Source of the DNA: Limimonas halophila
GTDB lineage: Bacteria; Pseudomonadota; Alphaproteobacteria; Kiloniellales; Rhodovibrionaceae
Direction: 5' to 3'
Assembly (NCBI RefSeq): GCF_900100655.1
Contig: NZ_FNCE01000006.1
Location: 1-64,000 of the forward strand
Length of the DNA stretch: 64,000 bases
The notes under the pieces are model-generated. The model did not search any database. It saw only the letters and a program-made list of their open reading frames with translations, and was not told the origin of the DNA. The position numbers and the translations under genes were made by a program. This document shows, one piece after another, positions 16,755 through 24,215 of this stretch (positions within the stretch are counted from its first letter, which is position 1; the number at the start of each line of letters is the position of its first letter).

Positions 16755-17427
16755 AGAGAATCCCATAAAAGTATTGAGAGAAGATAAATTCTCGGATTTA
16801 TATAAATTATACTCATCTATACCTAAAAGCAAGTTTAATTTTTTATTTCCTATTATAATATCTTTAATTTTATTGGTGTCTCTATTGATTGTAGTATATT
16901 ATTATGTCCCCATAAGAAACTTATCCACGGATATTGGTCATATCATGCAAGAATTGAGTAGCGACATTATAATTATTTGTTCATCAATACTCGCGCTTTG
17001 GTTGACTGCCTTCACCATTTTCACTACATTCGCAAATACTGAACTTTTTGTTTTTATGAATCAAAAAGTGCGAAGCGATGCAAGAGGGCCAAATATATCA
17101 GAGTTAAAGTACACAATTGTTATTTTTATTGGTGTCGTAACCCATTTTCTCACCCTATTAATAACATCTTTGTTTATAAAATATACCGTATCCCAGAATG
17201 GGATTATAACGGATATTCTCACACGCGTGTGTTATCAACCTTTACGCTGGTATGGGTTTGTTGTTTTAGTGGTATTTTGTGCATATGTAGGATACATAAC
17301 GTACGTAATGGCGCTGATAAAGTCGTTGGTCTACAATATCTATGCTTTCGTTGCTGTAGGTATAGAATATGAAGGAGCGCGTAGACGCAGGAATAATATG
17401 TGGCCATTCAGTGATAAATTTAAATGA
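16744..17427 (+). CDS. Unknown four-helix membrane protein of AT-rich cassette
   Basis: 227 aa, starting at the ATG-ATG at 16744/16747 inside the end of the previous gene. Four hydrophobic segments are clear: about 30-55 (FLFPIIISLILLVSLLIVV), 72-97 (IIIICSSILALWLTAFTIF), 122-146 (IVIFIGVVTHFLTLLITSL) and 172-198 (FVVLVVFCAYVGYITYVMA). An Arg-rich cytoplasmic tail follows (GARRRRNN). There is no signal peptide and no recognisable enzymatic motif. The soluble-protein-plus-small-membrane-protein layout is the one used by RexA/RexB, Kiwa and other membrane-acting phage defences. That is analogy, not homology that I can demonstrate. Base composition is as AT-rich as its partner's. Confidence 0.78.
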   Translation: MMSEENPIKVLREDKFSDLYKLYSSIPKSKFNFLFPIIISLILLVSLLIVVYYYVPIRNLSTDIGHIMQELSSDIIIICSSILALWLTAFTIFTTFANTELFVFMNQKVRSDARGPNISELKYTIVIFIGVVTHFLTLLITSLFIKYTVSQNGIITDILTRVCYQPLRWYGFVVLVVFCAYVGYITYVMALIKSLVYNIYAFVAVGIEYEGARRRRNNMWPFSDKFK

Positions 17428-17585
17428 TCATATTAATAGTTACACCGTTACATTATTATTGTTTAATGTCACGGGTACTAATATGTAGGAAAAAGCGCTA
17501 TAATTCGTCACATTGCAGTATATCCAAAAGCGTGAATCGTTAGGCTAGATCAGTTGGGCTCAAAGAAGTTTGGCGAGGTCCGCCC

Positions 17586-17969
17586 ATGAACACCGAAACC
17601 ATCGACGGCGCCACGCTGGAAAACTGGGGCGCGCAGGAGCTCTACGACGCCCACAAGCGCGGTGAGGTCGTCATCATCGACGTGCGCACGCCCCAGGAAT
17701 ACGCCTTCGAGCACATCCACGGCGCGCTGCTCGCCCCCATGGCGACCTTCGACCCGAAGGACCTGCCCTCCCAGGAAGGCAAGCCCATCGTCTTCCACTG
17801 CGGCTCCGGCAAGCGCTCCCACCGCGTCGCCGAGGCCTGCATCAAGGCCGGCTTCTCGAAGATCGCCCACCTGGCCGGCGGCTTCGCCGCGTGGAAGCAG
17901 GCCGGGCTGCCCTACGTCGCCATCGACCCGGCCAACGGCAGCCAGCGCGTCGTCGGCTCGGCGTCCTGA
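17586..17969 (+). CDS. Rhodanese-like domain protein
   Basis: 127 aa single rhodanese domain. It shows the VVIIDVRTPQEYAFEHIHGA entry motif and the active-site loop FHCGSGKRSHR with Cys72, followed by AHLAGGFAAWKQAGLP, the usual C-terminal signature. The catalytic Cys would carry a persulfide in sulfur transfer. There is no signal peptide, so it is cytoplasmic. The ribosome site is GCGAGGTCC-like immediately upstream. It is the first GC-rich gene after the AT-rich insert and is followed after 20 bases by a membrane methyltransferase-like gene, probably one operon. Confidence 0.92.
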   Translation: MNTETIDGATLENWGAQELYDAHKRGEVVIIDVRTPQEYAFEHIHGALLAPMATFDPKDLPSQEGKPIVFHCGSGKRSHRVAEACIKAGFSKIAHLAGGFAAWKQAGLPYVAIDPANGSQRVVGSAS

Positions 17970-17989
17970 CGCAGCGGGCGGAGGTCGCC

Positions 17990-18448
17990 GTGTCCGAGAA
18001 GCCCAACGTCAAGCTGCCGCCCCCCGCCATCTACGCCGCGGCCGTCGCGCTCGGGCTCGCCGTGGAGTGGCTGTGGCCCTGGTCCGCCTTCGCCGGCTGG
18101 CCGCGCTGGATGCTCGCGGGCGCGCTCGCCGGGCCGGCGCTGGCCCTCGCCGCCTGGGCGCTCATCACCTTCCGCCGCGCCGACACCGCCGTCGAGCCGT
18201 GGGAGCCCGCGCGCAACCTCGTCACCCACGGCCCCTACAGCCACACCCGCAACCCCATGTACGTGGCGCTCACGCTGCTCACCGCCGGGGTCGCCGTCGC
18301 CGCCGACCTGCCGTGGGTGCTGCTCGCCGTGCCCCTCGCCGTCCTCGTCACCGACCGCCACGTCATCCGCCGCGAGGAAGCCCATCTCGCCCACGTCTTC
18401 GGTGATGCCTACCGCGCCTACCGCGATCGCGTCCGCCGCTGGCTCTGA
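17990..18448 (+). CDS. Isoprenylcysteine carboxyl methyltransferase-family membrane protein
   Basis: 152 aa. GTG start at 17990 with GGAGG five bases upstream. Three to four membrane segments are seen (AIYAAAVALGLAVEWLWPW, MLAGALAGPALALAAWALI, LTLLTAGVAVAADLPWVLL). The family signature between them is GPYSHTRNPMYVALTL, and the C-terminal motif is EEAHLAHVFGDAYRAYRDRVRRW. This ICMT/PEMT-like fold uses S-adenosylmethionine to methylate lipid-linked or lipid substrates, but bacterial members mostly have unknown acceptors. It lies 20 bases after the rhodanese gene. Confidence 0.88.
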   Translation: MSEKPNVKLPPPAIYAAAVALGLAVEWLWPWSAFAGWPRWMLAGALAGPALALAAWALITFRRADTAVEPWEPARNLVTHGPYSHTRNPMYVALTLLTAGVAVAADLPWVLLAVPLAVLVTDRHVIRREEAHLAHVFGDAYRAYRDRVRRWL

Positions 18449-18458
18449 AACACAGCGT

Positions 18459-18523
18459 GTTTCATCGCTTCAATCAGGCAGATGGACGCCCGCCGAACGA
18501 GATGTTTGGGGCTGTCTTGGGGA
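18459..18523 (+). repeat. 65-bp repeat, copy 1
   Basis: Begins GTTTCATCGCTTCAATCAGG and ends GGGGCTGTCTTGGGGA. It is a direct repeat of 18535-18599 and related, in inverse orientation, to 21930-21995. It contains a small hairpin (CCGAAC/GTTTGG) that is preserved as CCAAAC/GTTTGG in copy 2. Confidence 0.85.
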
Positions 18524-18534
18524 AACATGCGGAT

Positions 18535-18599
18535 GTTTCATCCCATCAATCAGGCAGATGGATGCCCGCCAAACGCGATGTTTGGGGCTGTCTTGGGGA
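18535..18599 (+). repeat. 65-bp repeat, copy 2
   Basis: Direct repeat of 18459-18523 with a period of 76 bases and about seven substitutions. It has a perfect internal hairpin CCAAAC-GCGAT-GTTTGG. It lies in the 260-base gap between the methyltransferase-like gene and modA, so it is probably in the modA leader. Confidence 0.85.
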
Positions 18600-18708
18600 C
18601 AGGTGCCAGCCGAACCGTTGCGCGGCTTGTCAGCCGCACGGCGGTGCGCTATGGCCACAAAACCCTATGCGCATTGCCGGAAACCGCGGCCACGCGGGGA
18701 GGCGCTTG

Positions 18709-19485
18709 ATGACGGCACGCACACGGCGGCTGGCGGCCGCCCTCGCGATGGCGGCAATCGCGCTGCCGGGCGCGGCTCGGGCGGCGGAGGCGCTGGTCGC
18801 CGTGTCCGCCAACTTCGCCGAGGTCGCACGAACCCTGAAACCCCAGTTCGAGGCGGCCACCGACCACGAGCTGACGCTCACCGTGGGCGCCACGGGCACC
18901 CTCTACGCCCAGGTCCGCAAGGGCGCGCCCTACGACGTCCTGCTCGCGGCCGACCAAAAGCGCCCCGCCAAGCTGGAAGCGGCGGGCGAGATCGTCCCCG
19001 GCTCGCGCTTCACCTACGCCGTCGGCCGCCTGTCGCTGTGGAGTCCCGAGCCCGAGCGCATCGGCGACGCCCCGCTCGACGCGCTGACGGCGGACGACGT
19101 CGAGCACCTCGCCATCGCCAACCCGAAGCTGGCTCCCTACGGCCGCGCGGCGAAGCGGACGCTCAAACACTTCGGCCTGTGGAAGCGGCTGTCGGAAAAG
19201 ATCGTCATGGGCCAGAACGTGGGCCAGACCTTTTCCATGGTCGCCACCGGCAACGCCCAGCTCGGCCTCGTCGCGACCTCGTACGCCCTGAACGCCGAGA
19301 AGCACCAGCCCGCCAGCCGCTGGGACGTGCCCGCGAGCGCCCACGCGCCCATCCGCCAGGACGCCGTGCGCCTGCGCCACGGCGCGGACAATCCCGCCGC
19401 CGGAGCCTTCCTGAGCTACCTGCGCTCCAAGGACGCGCGGACGATCATCCGGCGCTTCGGCTACCGCACGGGCGGGAACAGCTGA
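18709..19485 (+). CDS. modA: Molybdate ABC transporter substrate-binding protein
   Basis: 258 aa with a signal peptide (RRLAAALAMAAIALPGAARA). The mature part opens ALVAVSANFAEVA and has the ModA-typical ATGTLYAQVRKGAPYDVLLAAD segment, with the Ser and Thr that coordinate the oxyanion, plus ANPKLAPYGRAAK, GQNVGQTFSMVATGNAQLG and a final FGY. It captures molybdate (or tungstate) in the periplasm for ModB/ModC. ATG at 18709 has GGGAGG six bases upstream. modB follows after an unusually long 176-base gap filled with hairpins. Confidence 0.95.
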   Translation: MTARTRRLAAALAMAAIALPGAARAAEALVAVSANFAEVARTLKPQFEAATDHELTLTVGATGTLYAQVRKGAPYDVLLAADQKRPAKLEAAGEIVPGSRFTYAVGRLSLWSPEPERIGDAPLDALTADDVEHLAIANPKLAPYGRAAKRTLKHFGLWKRLSEKIVMGQNVGQTFSMVATGNAQLGLVATSYALNAEKHQPASRWDVPASAHAPIRQDAVRLRHGADNPAAGAFLSYLRSKDARTIIRRFGYRTGGNS

Positions 19486-19517
19486 CCCGATGGCGGCGTG
19501 AGCAAGACACCCAGGTC

Positions 19518-19650
19518 GTGCAAAGAGAATCTGCGGAACCTCGGATAGGGTTCTTTGCACGCTAAAGCGTGCGAGGCGTTGAAAACGCCTGTCCACCTTC
19601 AGGAGGACAGCCCGTCGAAGACGGGCTCGCGCGCTTAAGCGCGCAAAGAC
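19518..19650. repeat. Array of consecutive hairpins between modA and modB (BIME-like)
   Basis: Outer pair GTGCAAAGA (19518-19526) / TCTTTGCAC (19552-19560). Then five adjacent stem-loops: GCACGC-TAAA-GCGTGC (19557-19572), GGCGTT-GAA-AACGCC (19575-19589), TGTCC...GGACA (19590-19609), CCCGTC-GAA-GACGGG (19611-19625) and GCGCGC-TTAA-GCGCGC (19629-19644). The two halves are mirror images in layout (CTTTGC-hairpin-GAG-hairpin-TGTCC read from each side), as in paired REP units. The element probably modulates mod mRNA stability or attenuation (inference). Confidence 0.85.
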
Positions 19651-19661
19651 AGAATGAGGCC

Positions 19662-20339
19662 ATGGACCTGCCGGACCTCGGCCCGCTCTGGCTCAGCCTC
19701 CGCCTCGCCGGGATCGCGATGGCGATCCTGCTGGTGCTGGCGACGCCGCTGGCGTGGTGGCTGGCGCACACGCGCTCGCGCCTGAAAGCGCCCGTGGAGG
19801 CGGCGACCGCGCTGCCGCTGGTGATGCCGCCGACCGTGCTGGGCTTTTACCTGCTGGTCTTCCTCAGCCCCGACAGCCCGCTGGGCGCGGCGTGGGTGGA
19901 GGTCACGGGCTCGGCGCTGACCTTCTCCTTCACCGGGCTGGTCGTGGCGTCGATCGTCTACTCCCTGCCCTTCGCGGTGCAGCCGCTCCAGGGCGCGTTC
20001 GAGGCAGTCGGGCGCGGGCCGCTGGAAGCCGCCGCCAGCCTGCGCGCGGGGCCGCTGGACGCCTTTGCCACCGTGGCCGCGCCCATGGCCGCGCGCGGCT
20101 ACCTGACGGCCGCGGTGCTGAGCTTCGCCCACACCCTCGGGGAGTTCGGCGTGGTGCTCATGGTGGGCGGCAACATCCCCGGCGAAACGCGCGTGATCTC
20201 CATCGCCATCTACGAGCACGTGGAAACCCTGGCCTACGCCGAGGCGCACTGGCTCTCCATCATCCTGCTCGTCTTCTCCTTCCTGATCCTGCTGGCCGTC
20301 TACGCGGTCAACCGGCGCTTTCCGGTGCAGGTGGGCTGA
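19662..20339 (+). CDS. modB: Molybdate ABC transporter permease
   Basis: 225 aa with five or six membrane helices. The permease signature (EAA loop) is EAAASLRAGPLDAFATVAAPMA at about residues 125-147, followed by LSFAHTLGEFGVVLMVGGNIPGET, which is diagnostic for ModB. It forms the membrane channel for molybdate with ModC. ATG at 19662; the ribosome site is poor (GAGG only two bases away), so translation may depend on the hairpin array upstream or on coupling. modC starts four bases past its stop. Confidence 0.95.
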   Translation: MDLPDLGPLWLSLRLAGIAMAILLVLATPLAWWLAHTRSRLKAPVEAATALPLVMPPTVLGFYLLVFLSPDSPLGAAWVEVTGSALTFSFTGLVVASIVYSLPFAVQPLQGAFEAVGRGPLEAAASLRAGPLDAFATVAAPMAARGYLTAAVLSFAHTLGEFGVVLMVGGNIPGETRVISIAIYEHVETLAYAEAHWLSIILLVFSFLILLAVYAVNRRFPVQVG

Positions 20340-20342
20340 CCG

Positions 20343-21458
20343 ATGGGTGAGCTGACCGTCACCGTCCGCCGTGCCTTCCCCGACTTCACCCTGGCCGTGG
20401 ACCACGCCTTCGCGCTGGACGGCATCACCGCGCTCTTCGGCCCCAGCGGCGCGGGCAAGAGCACGCTGCTGCGCATCGTCGCCGGGCACGAGCGCGGGGC
20501 GCAGGGGCGCGTCATCTTCGACGGCGAGGCGTGGCAGGACGGCCGGACGCACGTGCCGCCGCACCGCCGGGGCGTGGGCACCGTGTTCCAGGATGCGCGG
20601 CTGTTCCCGCATCTGAACGTGCGCGGCAACCTGCGCTATGCGGACAAGCGCGCGCCGGCGGGTTCGGGCCGGATCACCTTCGACGGCGTGGTGCGGGCGC
20701 TGGACCTGGGCCCGCTGCTCGATCGGCGGCCGCAGGCGCTCTCGGGCGGGGAGCGCCAGCGCGTGGCCGTGGGGCGGACGCTGCTGACGCGCCCGCGCCT
20801 GCTGCTGATGGACGAGCCGCTGGCGGCGCTGGACCTGCGGCGCAAGGCGGACATCCTGCCGCACATCGCGGCGCTGCCGCGCACCTTCGGCGTGCCCATC
20901 GTCTACGTCACCCACGCCATCGAGGAGGTGACGCAGCTCGCCGACCGCATGGCCGTGCTGGCACACGGGGAGCTGCGCGCGGCCGGGGAGACGGCGGCGG
21001 TGCTGGAACGCCGCGACCTCCAGCCCGAGCTGGGGCACTTCGAGGCGGGCGTGGCGCTCACCGCCCGCGTGACGGCGCACGACGCGGATTTTCATCTCAC
21101 CCACGTGCGCCTGGGCGAGCAGCGCATCCAGATGCCGGCGGCGCCGGTCCCCGTGGGCAGCGACGTGCGCCTGCGCGTGCGCGCCCGCGACGTGGCCCTG
21201 GCGCGCGAAGAGCCGCGCGGCATCAGCATCCGCAACCGGCTGCGCGGCACGGTGCTGGACGTGGCGGAAGAGGCGGACACCGCCTTCGCCGAGGTGCTGG
21301 TGGACGTCGAGGGCCAGCACCTGCGCGCGCGCCTCACCCGCGCCGCCGTCGCGGACCTCGACCTGGCGCCCGGAACACCCGTGTGGGCGCTGGTGAAATC
21401 CATCGCCTTCGACCGGCGAGCGCTCACCGCGCCGCGGCCGTCGGCGGACGACGGCTGA
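20343..21458 (+). CDS. modC: Molybdate ABC transporter ATP-binding protein
   Basis: 371 aa. The ATPase domain has Walker A GPSGAGKST (residues 33-41), Q-loop VFQDARLFPH, ABC signature LSGGERQR (133-140), Walker B LLLMDEP (153-159) and switch His in VTHAIEE. The C-terminal 130 residues form a molybdate-binding MOP-type domain (SIRNRLRGTVLDVAE, GTPVWALVKSIAFDRR), specific to ModC. It energises ModB. The gene starts four bases after modB. Confidence 0.96.
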   Translation: MGELTVTVRRAFPDFTLAVDHAFALDGITALFGPSGAGKSTLLRIVAGHERGAQGRVIFDGEAWQDGRTHVPPHRRGVGTVFQDARLFPHLNVRGNLRYADKRAPAGSGRITFDGVVRALDLGPLLDRRPQALSGGERQRVAVGRTLLTRPRLLLMDEPLAALDLRRKADILPHIAALPRTFGVPIVYVTHAIEEVTQLADRMAVLAHGELRAAGETAAVLERRDLQPELGHFEAGVALTARVTAHDADFHLTHVRLGEQRIQMPAAPVPVGSDVRLRVRARDVALAREEPRGISIRNRLRGTVLDVAEEADTAFAEVLVDVEGQHLRARLTRAAVADLDLAPGTPVWALVKSIAFDRRALTAPRPSADDG

Positions 21459-21590
21459 TCGGCTTCATCGGGATGCGGCGGTGGCGGTGCCAGCGCGACA
21501 AACATCGGGGGCGGTTCTCGTAAAGGCTGGCGCCCGTTGCGCCAAAGGCATCGGACGGGATCGCACCCCGAACCGGCACAGCCTCACCCC

Positions 21591-21634
21591 GCCGCGCCGT
21601 CCGGCGCGGCGACCCTCTCCCGCCGGGAGAGGGT
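21591..21634. repeat. Two adjacent hairpins (REP-like) downstream of modC
   Basis: GCCGCGCC-GTCC-GGCGCGGC (21591-21610) is followed immediately by ACCCTCTCCC/GGGAGAGGGT (21612-21634), both perfect stems. They are not followed by T runs, so they are REP-type rather than simple terminators. The 649-base stretch 21459-22107 has no gene; it is composed of this element and the repeats at 21811-22106. Confidence 0.7.
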
Positions 21635-21810
21635 TGGGCGTCGCGGCGGCCCCGACGACAAGCCACCGACCCAGGCGCGCCGGCCGTCCGTACGCGGGCG
21701 GTCGTTTATCGGACTGGATGCCAAGAACGGGGTCTAGGCATGACGGCGCGAGATGGCGCGAACATCTCGCTTTCCCCGCACCCAAGGCGTTTCGGCCGAG
21801 ACTGCCACAT

Positions 21811-21906
21811 TCCCAACAATAGACCTCAACAGCCCCGACCGCCGTTACGCGTGCGGCGAACGTCGCCGCTCAGAACCGCGAACGGATGCGATCAAACACG
21901 CTCGTC
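21811..21906 (+). repeat. Direct repeat about 95 bp, copy A
   Basis: Shares TCCCAACA, GACCGCCGT-ACGCGTGCGG, CGAACGT, GCTCAGAACC and CGAAC-GATGCG with copy B at 22005-22106, with scattered substitutions and small indels. Confidence 0.75.
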
Positions 21907-21929
21907 TTGTGACGGTTCGGCTTGCCCCG

Positions 21930-21995
21930 GTCCCCAAGACAGCCGCCAAAACCTCGCTTGGGAGGCGTCCGCCTGCCTGACTGGCGCGATAAAAC
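21930..21995 (-). repeat. 65-bp repeat, copy 3 (inverse orientation)
   Basis: Reads GTCCCCAAGACAGCC ... CCTGCCTGA ... GATAAAAC, which is the reverse complement of the 18459/18535 repeats with about a dozen differences. It lies between the two direct repeats A and B, so the three elements form one composite. Confidence 0.75.
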
Positions 21996-22004
21996 ACGCC
22001 GTCG

Positions 22005-22106
22005 TCCCAACACCGCAACATAACGCCAACACCACCGACCGCCGTGACGCGTGCGGCGAACGTAGCTGCTCAGAACCTCGAACAGATGCGTTTGAACGCG
22101 CTTGCG
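22005..22106 (+). repeat. Direct repeat about 95 bp, copy B
   Basis: Second copy of the 21811-21906 repeat. It ends two bases before the stop of dgcA, so it may form the 3' untranslated end of that minus-strand transcript. Confidence 0.75.
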
Positions 22107-22107
22107 T

Positions 22108-23088
22108 TCACCCCCAGAGGGCGGATGGGGGCGGATGCAGGAGGGAGCCGTCGATGGTGAGGCCGGGGTCGCGGTCCTGGGCGAGGAGGAGCGGGCCGTC
22201 GAGATCGACGATCTCGGCGTCCTGGGCCAGCACGACGGCGGGCGCCATGGCGAGCGAGGTGCCCACCATGCAGCCGACCATGAGGCCGAAACCCTGCCCG
22301 ACCGCCTGGGTCTTGAGCTTGAGCGCCTCGGTGAGCCCGCCGGTCTTGTCGAGCTTGACGTTCACGAGGTCGTACTTGCCCGCGAGGTCCGGCAGGTCGG
22401 CGCTGGTGTGGCAGGACTCGTCGGCGGCGACGGGCACGGGGCGGCTCATGCCGGCAAGCGCCTCGTCGTCCCCGGCGGGGAGCGGCTGCTCGATCAGCTC
22501 GACGCCCAGGTCCTTCAGCTCAGGCGCGAGGGCGGTGTACTGCTCGGCCGTCCAGGCCTCGTTGGCGTCGACGACGAGGCGGCTGCGCGGCGCGTTTTCG
22601 CGCACGGCCGAGACGCGGGCGAGATCGTCGGGGCCTTCCAGCTTGAGCTTGAGCACGGGGCGGTCGCTGTGCGCACGCGCGGCGACGGCCATGCGCGTGG
22701 CGGTGTCGAGCGAGAGGGTGTAGCAGGTCGCCACCGGCTCGGGCGTGGGCAGGTCCAGCAGCTGCCAGACGCGCTTGCTGGCGCGCTTGGCGGCCACATC
22801 CCAGAGCGCGCAGTCGACGGCGTTGCGCGCCGCCCCGGCGGGCAGGCGCTGCTGCAGCGTCTCGCGGTCCAGCCCGCCCTCGATCTCGCTGCGCAACGCC
22901 TCGATTTGCGCGACGACGGACTCCACGCTCTCGCCGTAGCGGGCGTAGGGCACACACTCGCCGCGGCCGAGAACGCCGTGGGTTTCCAGCTCGACCACCA
23001 CGACCTCGGCCGAGGTGCGACTGCCGCGCGAGATGGTGAAGCGGCCGCGGATGGGCCAGGATTCGGGGCGGACGGTAAGTCGGGTCAT
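22108..23088 (-). CDS. dgcA: N-acetyl-D-glutamate racemase / dipeptide epimerase-type enolase
   Basis: 326-aa enolase-superfamily protein of the muconate-lactonising subgroup. KxK catalytic lysines lie at 147/149 (VLKLKLEG). Metal ligands are D174 (VVDANEAW), E200 (LIEQPL) and D223 (AADES), and the second-side lysine region is VNVKLDKTGGL (about 245-248). This set fits Ala-Glu epimerases and DgcA. The ATG at 23088 overlaps the stop of the upstream DUF1611 gene by four bases; this gene order is the dgcN-dgcA pair of D-glutamate catabolism, where DgcA racemises N-acetyl-D-Glu. I infer that role over muropeptide epimerisation because of the partner. Confidence 0.88.
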   Translation of the reverse strand: MTRLTVRPESWPIRGRFTISRGSRTSAEVVVVELETHGVLGRGECVPYARYGESVESVVAQIEALRSEIEGGLDRETLQQRLPAGAARNAVDCALWDVAAKRASKRVWQLLDLPTPEPVATCYTLSLDTATRMAVAARAHSDRPVLKLKLEGPDDLARVSAVRENAPRSRLVVDANEAWTAEQYTALAPELKDLGVELIEQPLPAGDDEALAGMSRPVPVAADESCHTSADLPDLAGKYDLVNVKLDKTGGLTEALKLKTQAVGQGFGLMVGCMVGTSLAMAPAVVLAQDAEIVDLDGPLLLAQDRDPGLTIDGSLLHPPPSALWG

Positions 23089-24083
23089 GGCAGCACATCC
23101 ACCAGGCGCGCGACGCCGTCGCGCACGGGATCGACGGCGGGCAGGCCCAGCGCGTCCTCGGTTTCGCGGAGGTATCGGCGCGCGGCCCCGGCGTCCATGG
23201 CGGCCGTGTTGACCGCGACGCCGACGGTGGCGACGGCGGGGTTGGTCAGCCGCGCCAGCTCTTCGTTGCGGGCGATGGTGTCGGCGAGCGTGGGCAGGCC
23301 GTAGGTGGGCAGCCCGCGCATGTGCTCGCGCGTGGGCTCGTGGCACAGCACCAGGGCATCCGGCTGGGAGCCGTGCAGCAGACCGAGGGACACGCCGGCG
23401 AAGGAGACGTGGAAGAGGGAGCCCTGCCCCTCCACGACGTCCCAGTGGTCCGGCTCGTTGGCGGGGGTGAGCCATTCCGCCGCGCCGGAGATGAAGTCGG
23501 CCACGACGGCATCGACCGACACGCCTTCCCCGCAGATCAGGATGCCGGTCTGCCCGGTGGCGCGGAAGTCGGCGTCAACCTCGCGGCGCTTCAGCTCGGC
23601 GTCCAGCGCCAGCGAGGTGTACATCTTCCCCACGGAGCAGTCGGTGCCGACCGTGAGCAGCCGCTTGCCGGGGCGTGTCTTGCCGTCGGCGACGGAGAAC
23701 TGGCGCGTGGGATGGCGCACGTCGTGCAGGCGGCGGCCGTTGCGCGCGGCCGCCTCGGCAAGGCGCGGCACGTCGTTCAGGCGCGCGTGCAGCCCGGCCG
23801 CCACGTCCATGCCCGCGTCGAGCGCCCGCTCCAGCGCGTCCGTCCACGCCTCGGAGATCACGCCACCCCGGTTGGCGACGCCGACGACGACGCTGCGCGC
23901 GCCCTCGGCGGCGCCCTGGTCGATGGTCTTGTCCGGCAGGCCCAAATCGGCCTTGCAGCCCGGAAGGCGCACCTGGCCCAGGCAGCGGTCGGGGCGCCAG
24001 TGGGCCACGCCGCGCGCGGTCTTGGCCGCCAGCTCGTCGGCCGCGTCGCCGAGGAAGAGCAGGTAGGGTGGGTCGATCGCCAT
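23085..24083 (-). CDS. dgcN: D-glutamate N-acetyltransferase, DUF1611 family
   Basis: 332-aa DUF1611 protein. The N-terminal Rossmann-like domain begins PYLLFLGDAADELAAKTARG. The C-terminal P-loop-like domain has LLTVGTDCSVGKMYTSLAL (loop at residues 146-153), FRATGQTGILICGEGVSVDA and HWDVVEGQGSLFHVSFAGVS, all conserved in the family. DgcN acetylates D-glutamate so that DgcA can racemise it. ATG at 24083 has an AAGGA site. It is translated ahead of dgcA with a four-base overlap. A divergent gamma-glutamyltransferase-like gene begins 132 bases away and could release glutamate from gamma-glutamyl peptides (inference). Confidence 0.88.
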   Translation of the reverse strand: MAIDPPYLLFLGDAADELAAKTARGVAHWRPDRCLGQVRLPGCKADLGLPDKTIDQGAAEGARSVVVGVANRGGVISEAWTDALERALDAGMDVAAGLHARLNDVPRLAEAAARNGRRLHDVRHPTRQFSVADGKTRPGKRLLTVGTDCSVGKMYTSLALDAELKRREVDADFRATGQTGILICGEGVSVDAVVADFISGAAEWLTPANEPDHWDVVEGQGSLFHVSFAGVSLGLLHGSQPDALVLCHEPTREHMRGLPTYGLPTLADTIARNEELARLTNPAVATVGVAVNTAAMDAGAARRYLRETEDALGLPAVDPVRDGVARLVDVLP

Positions 24084-24215
24084 GCGAAATCCTTCCGAAT
24101 GCGCGGCGTCGGCGTGGGAGTCTAGCCGGTGCGCGCGGCGCTGTCGCCCCGCCGGGCGTTGCCGCCCGGGCCGGGGGAGCCTACCCTTGTCGCCGCGACC
24201 GGCAAGAGGTTGATC

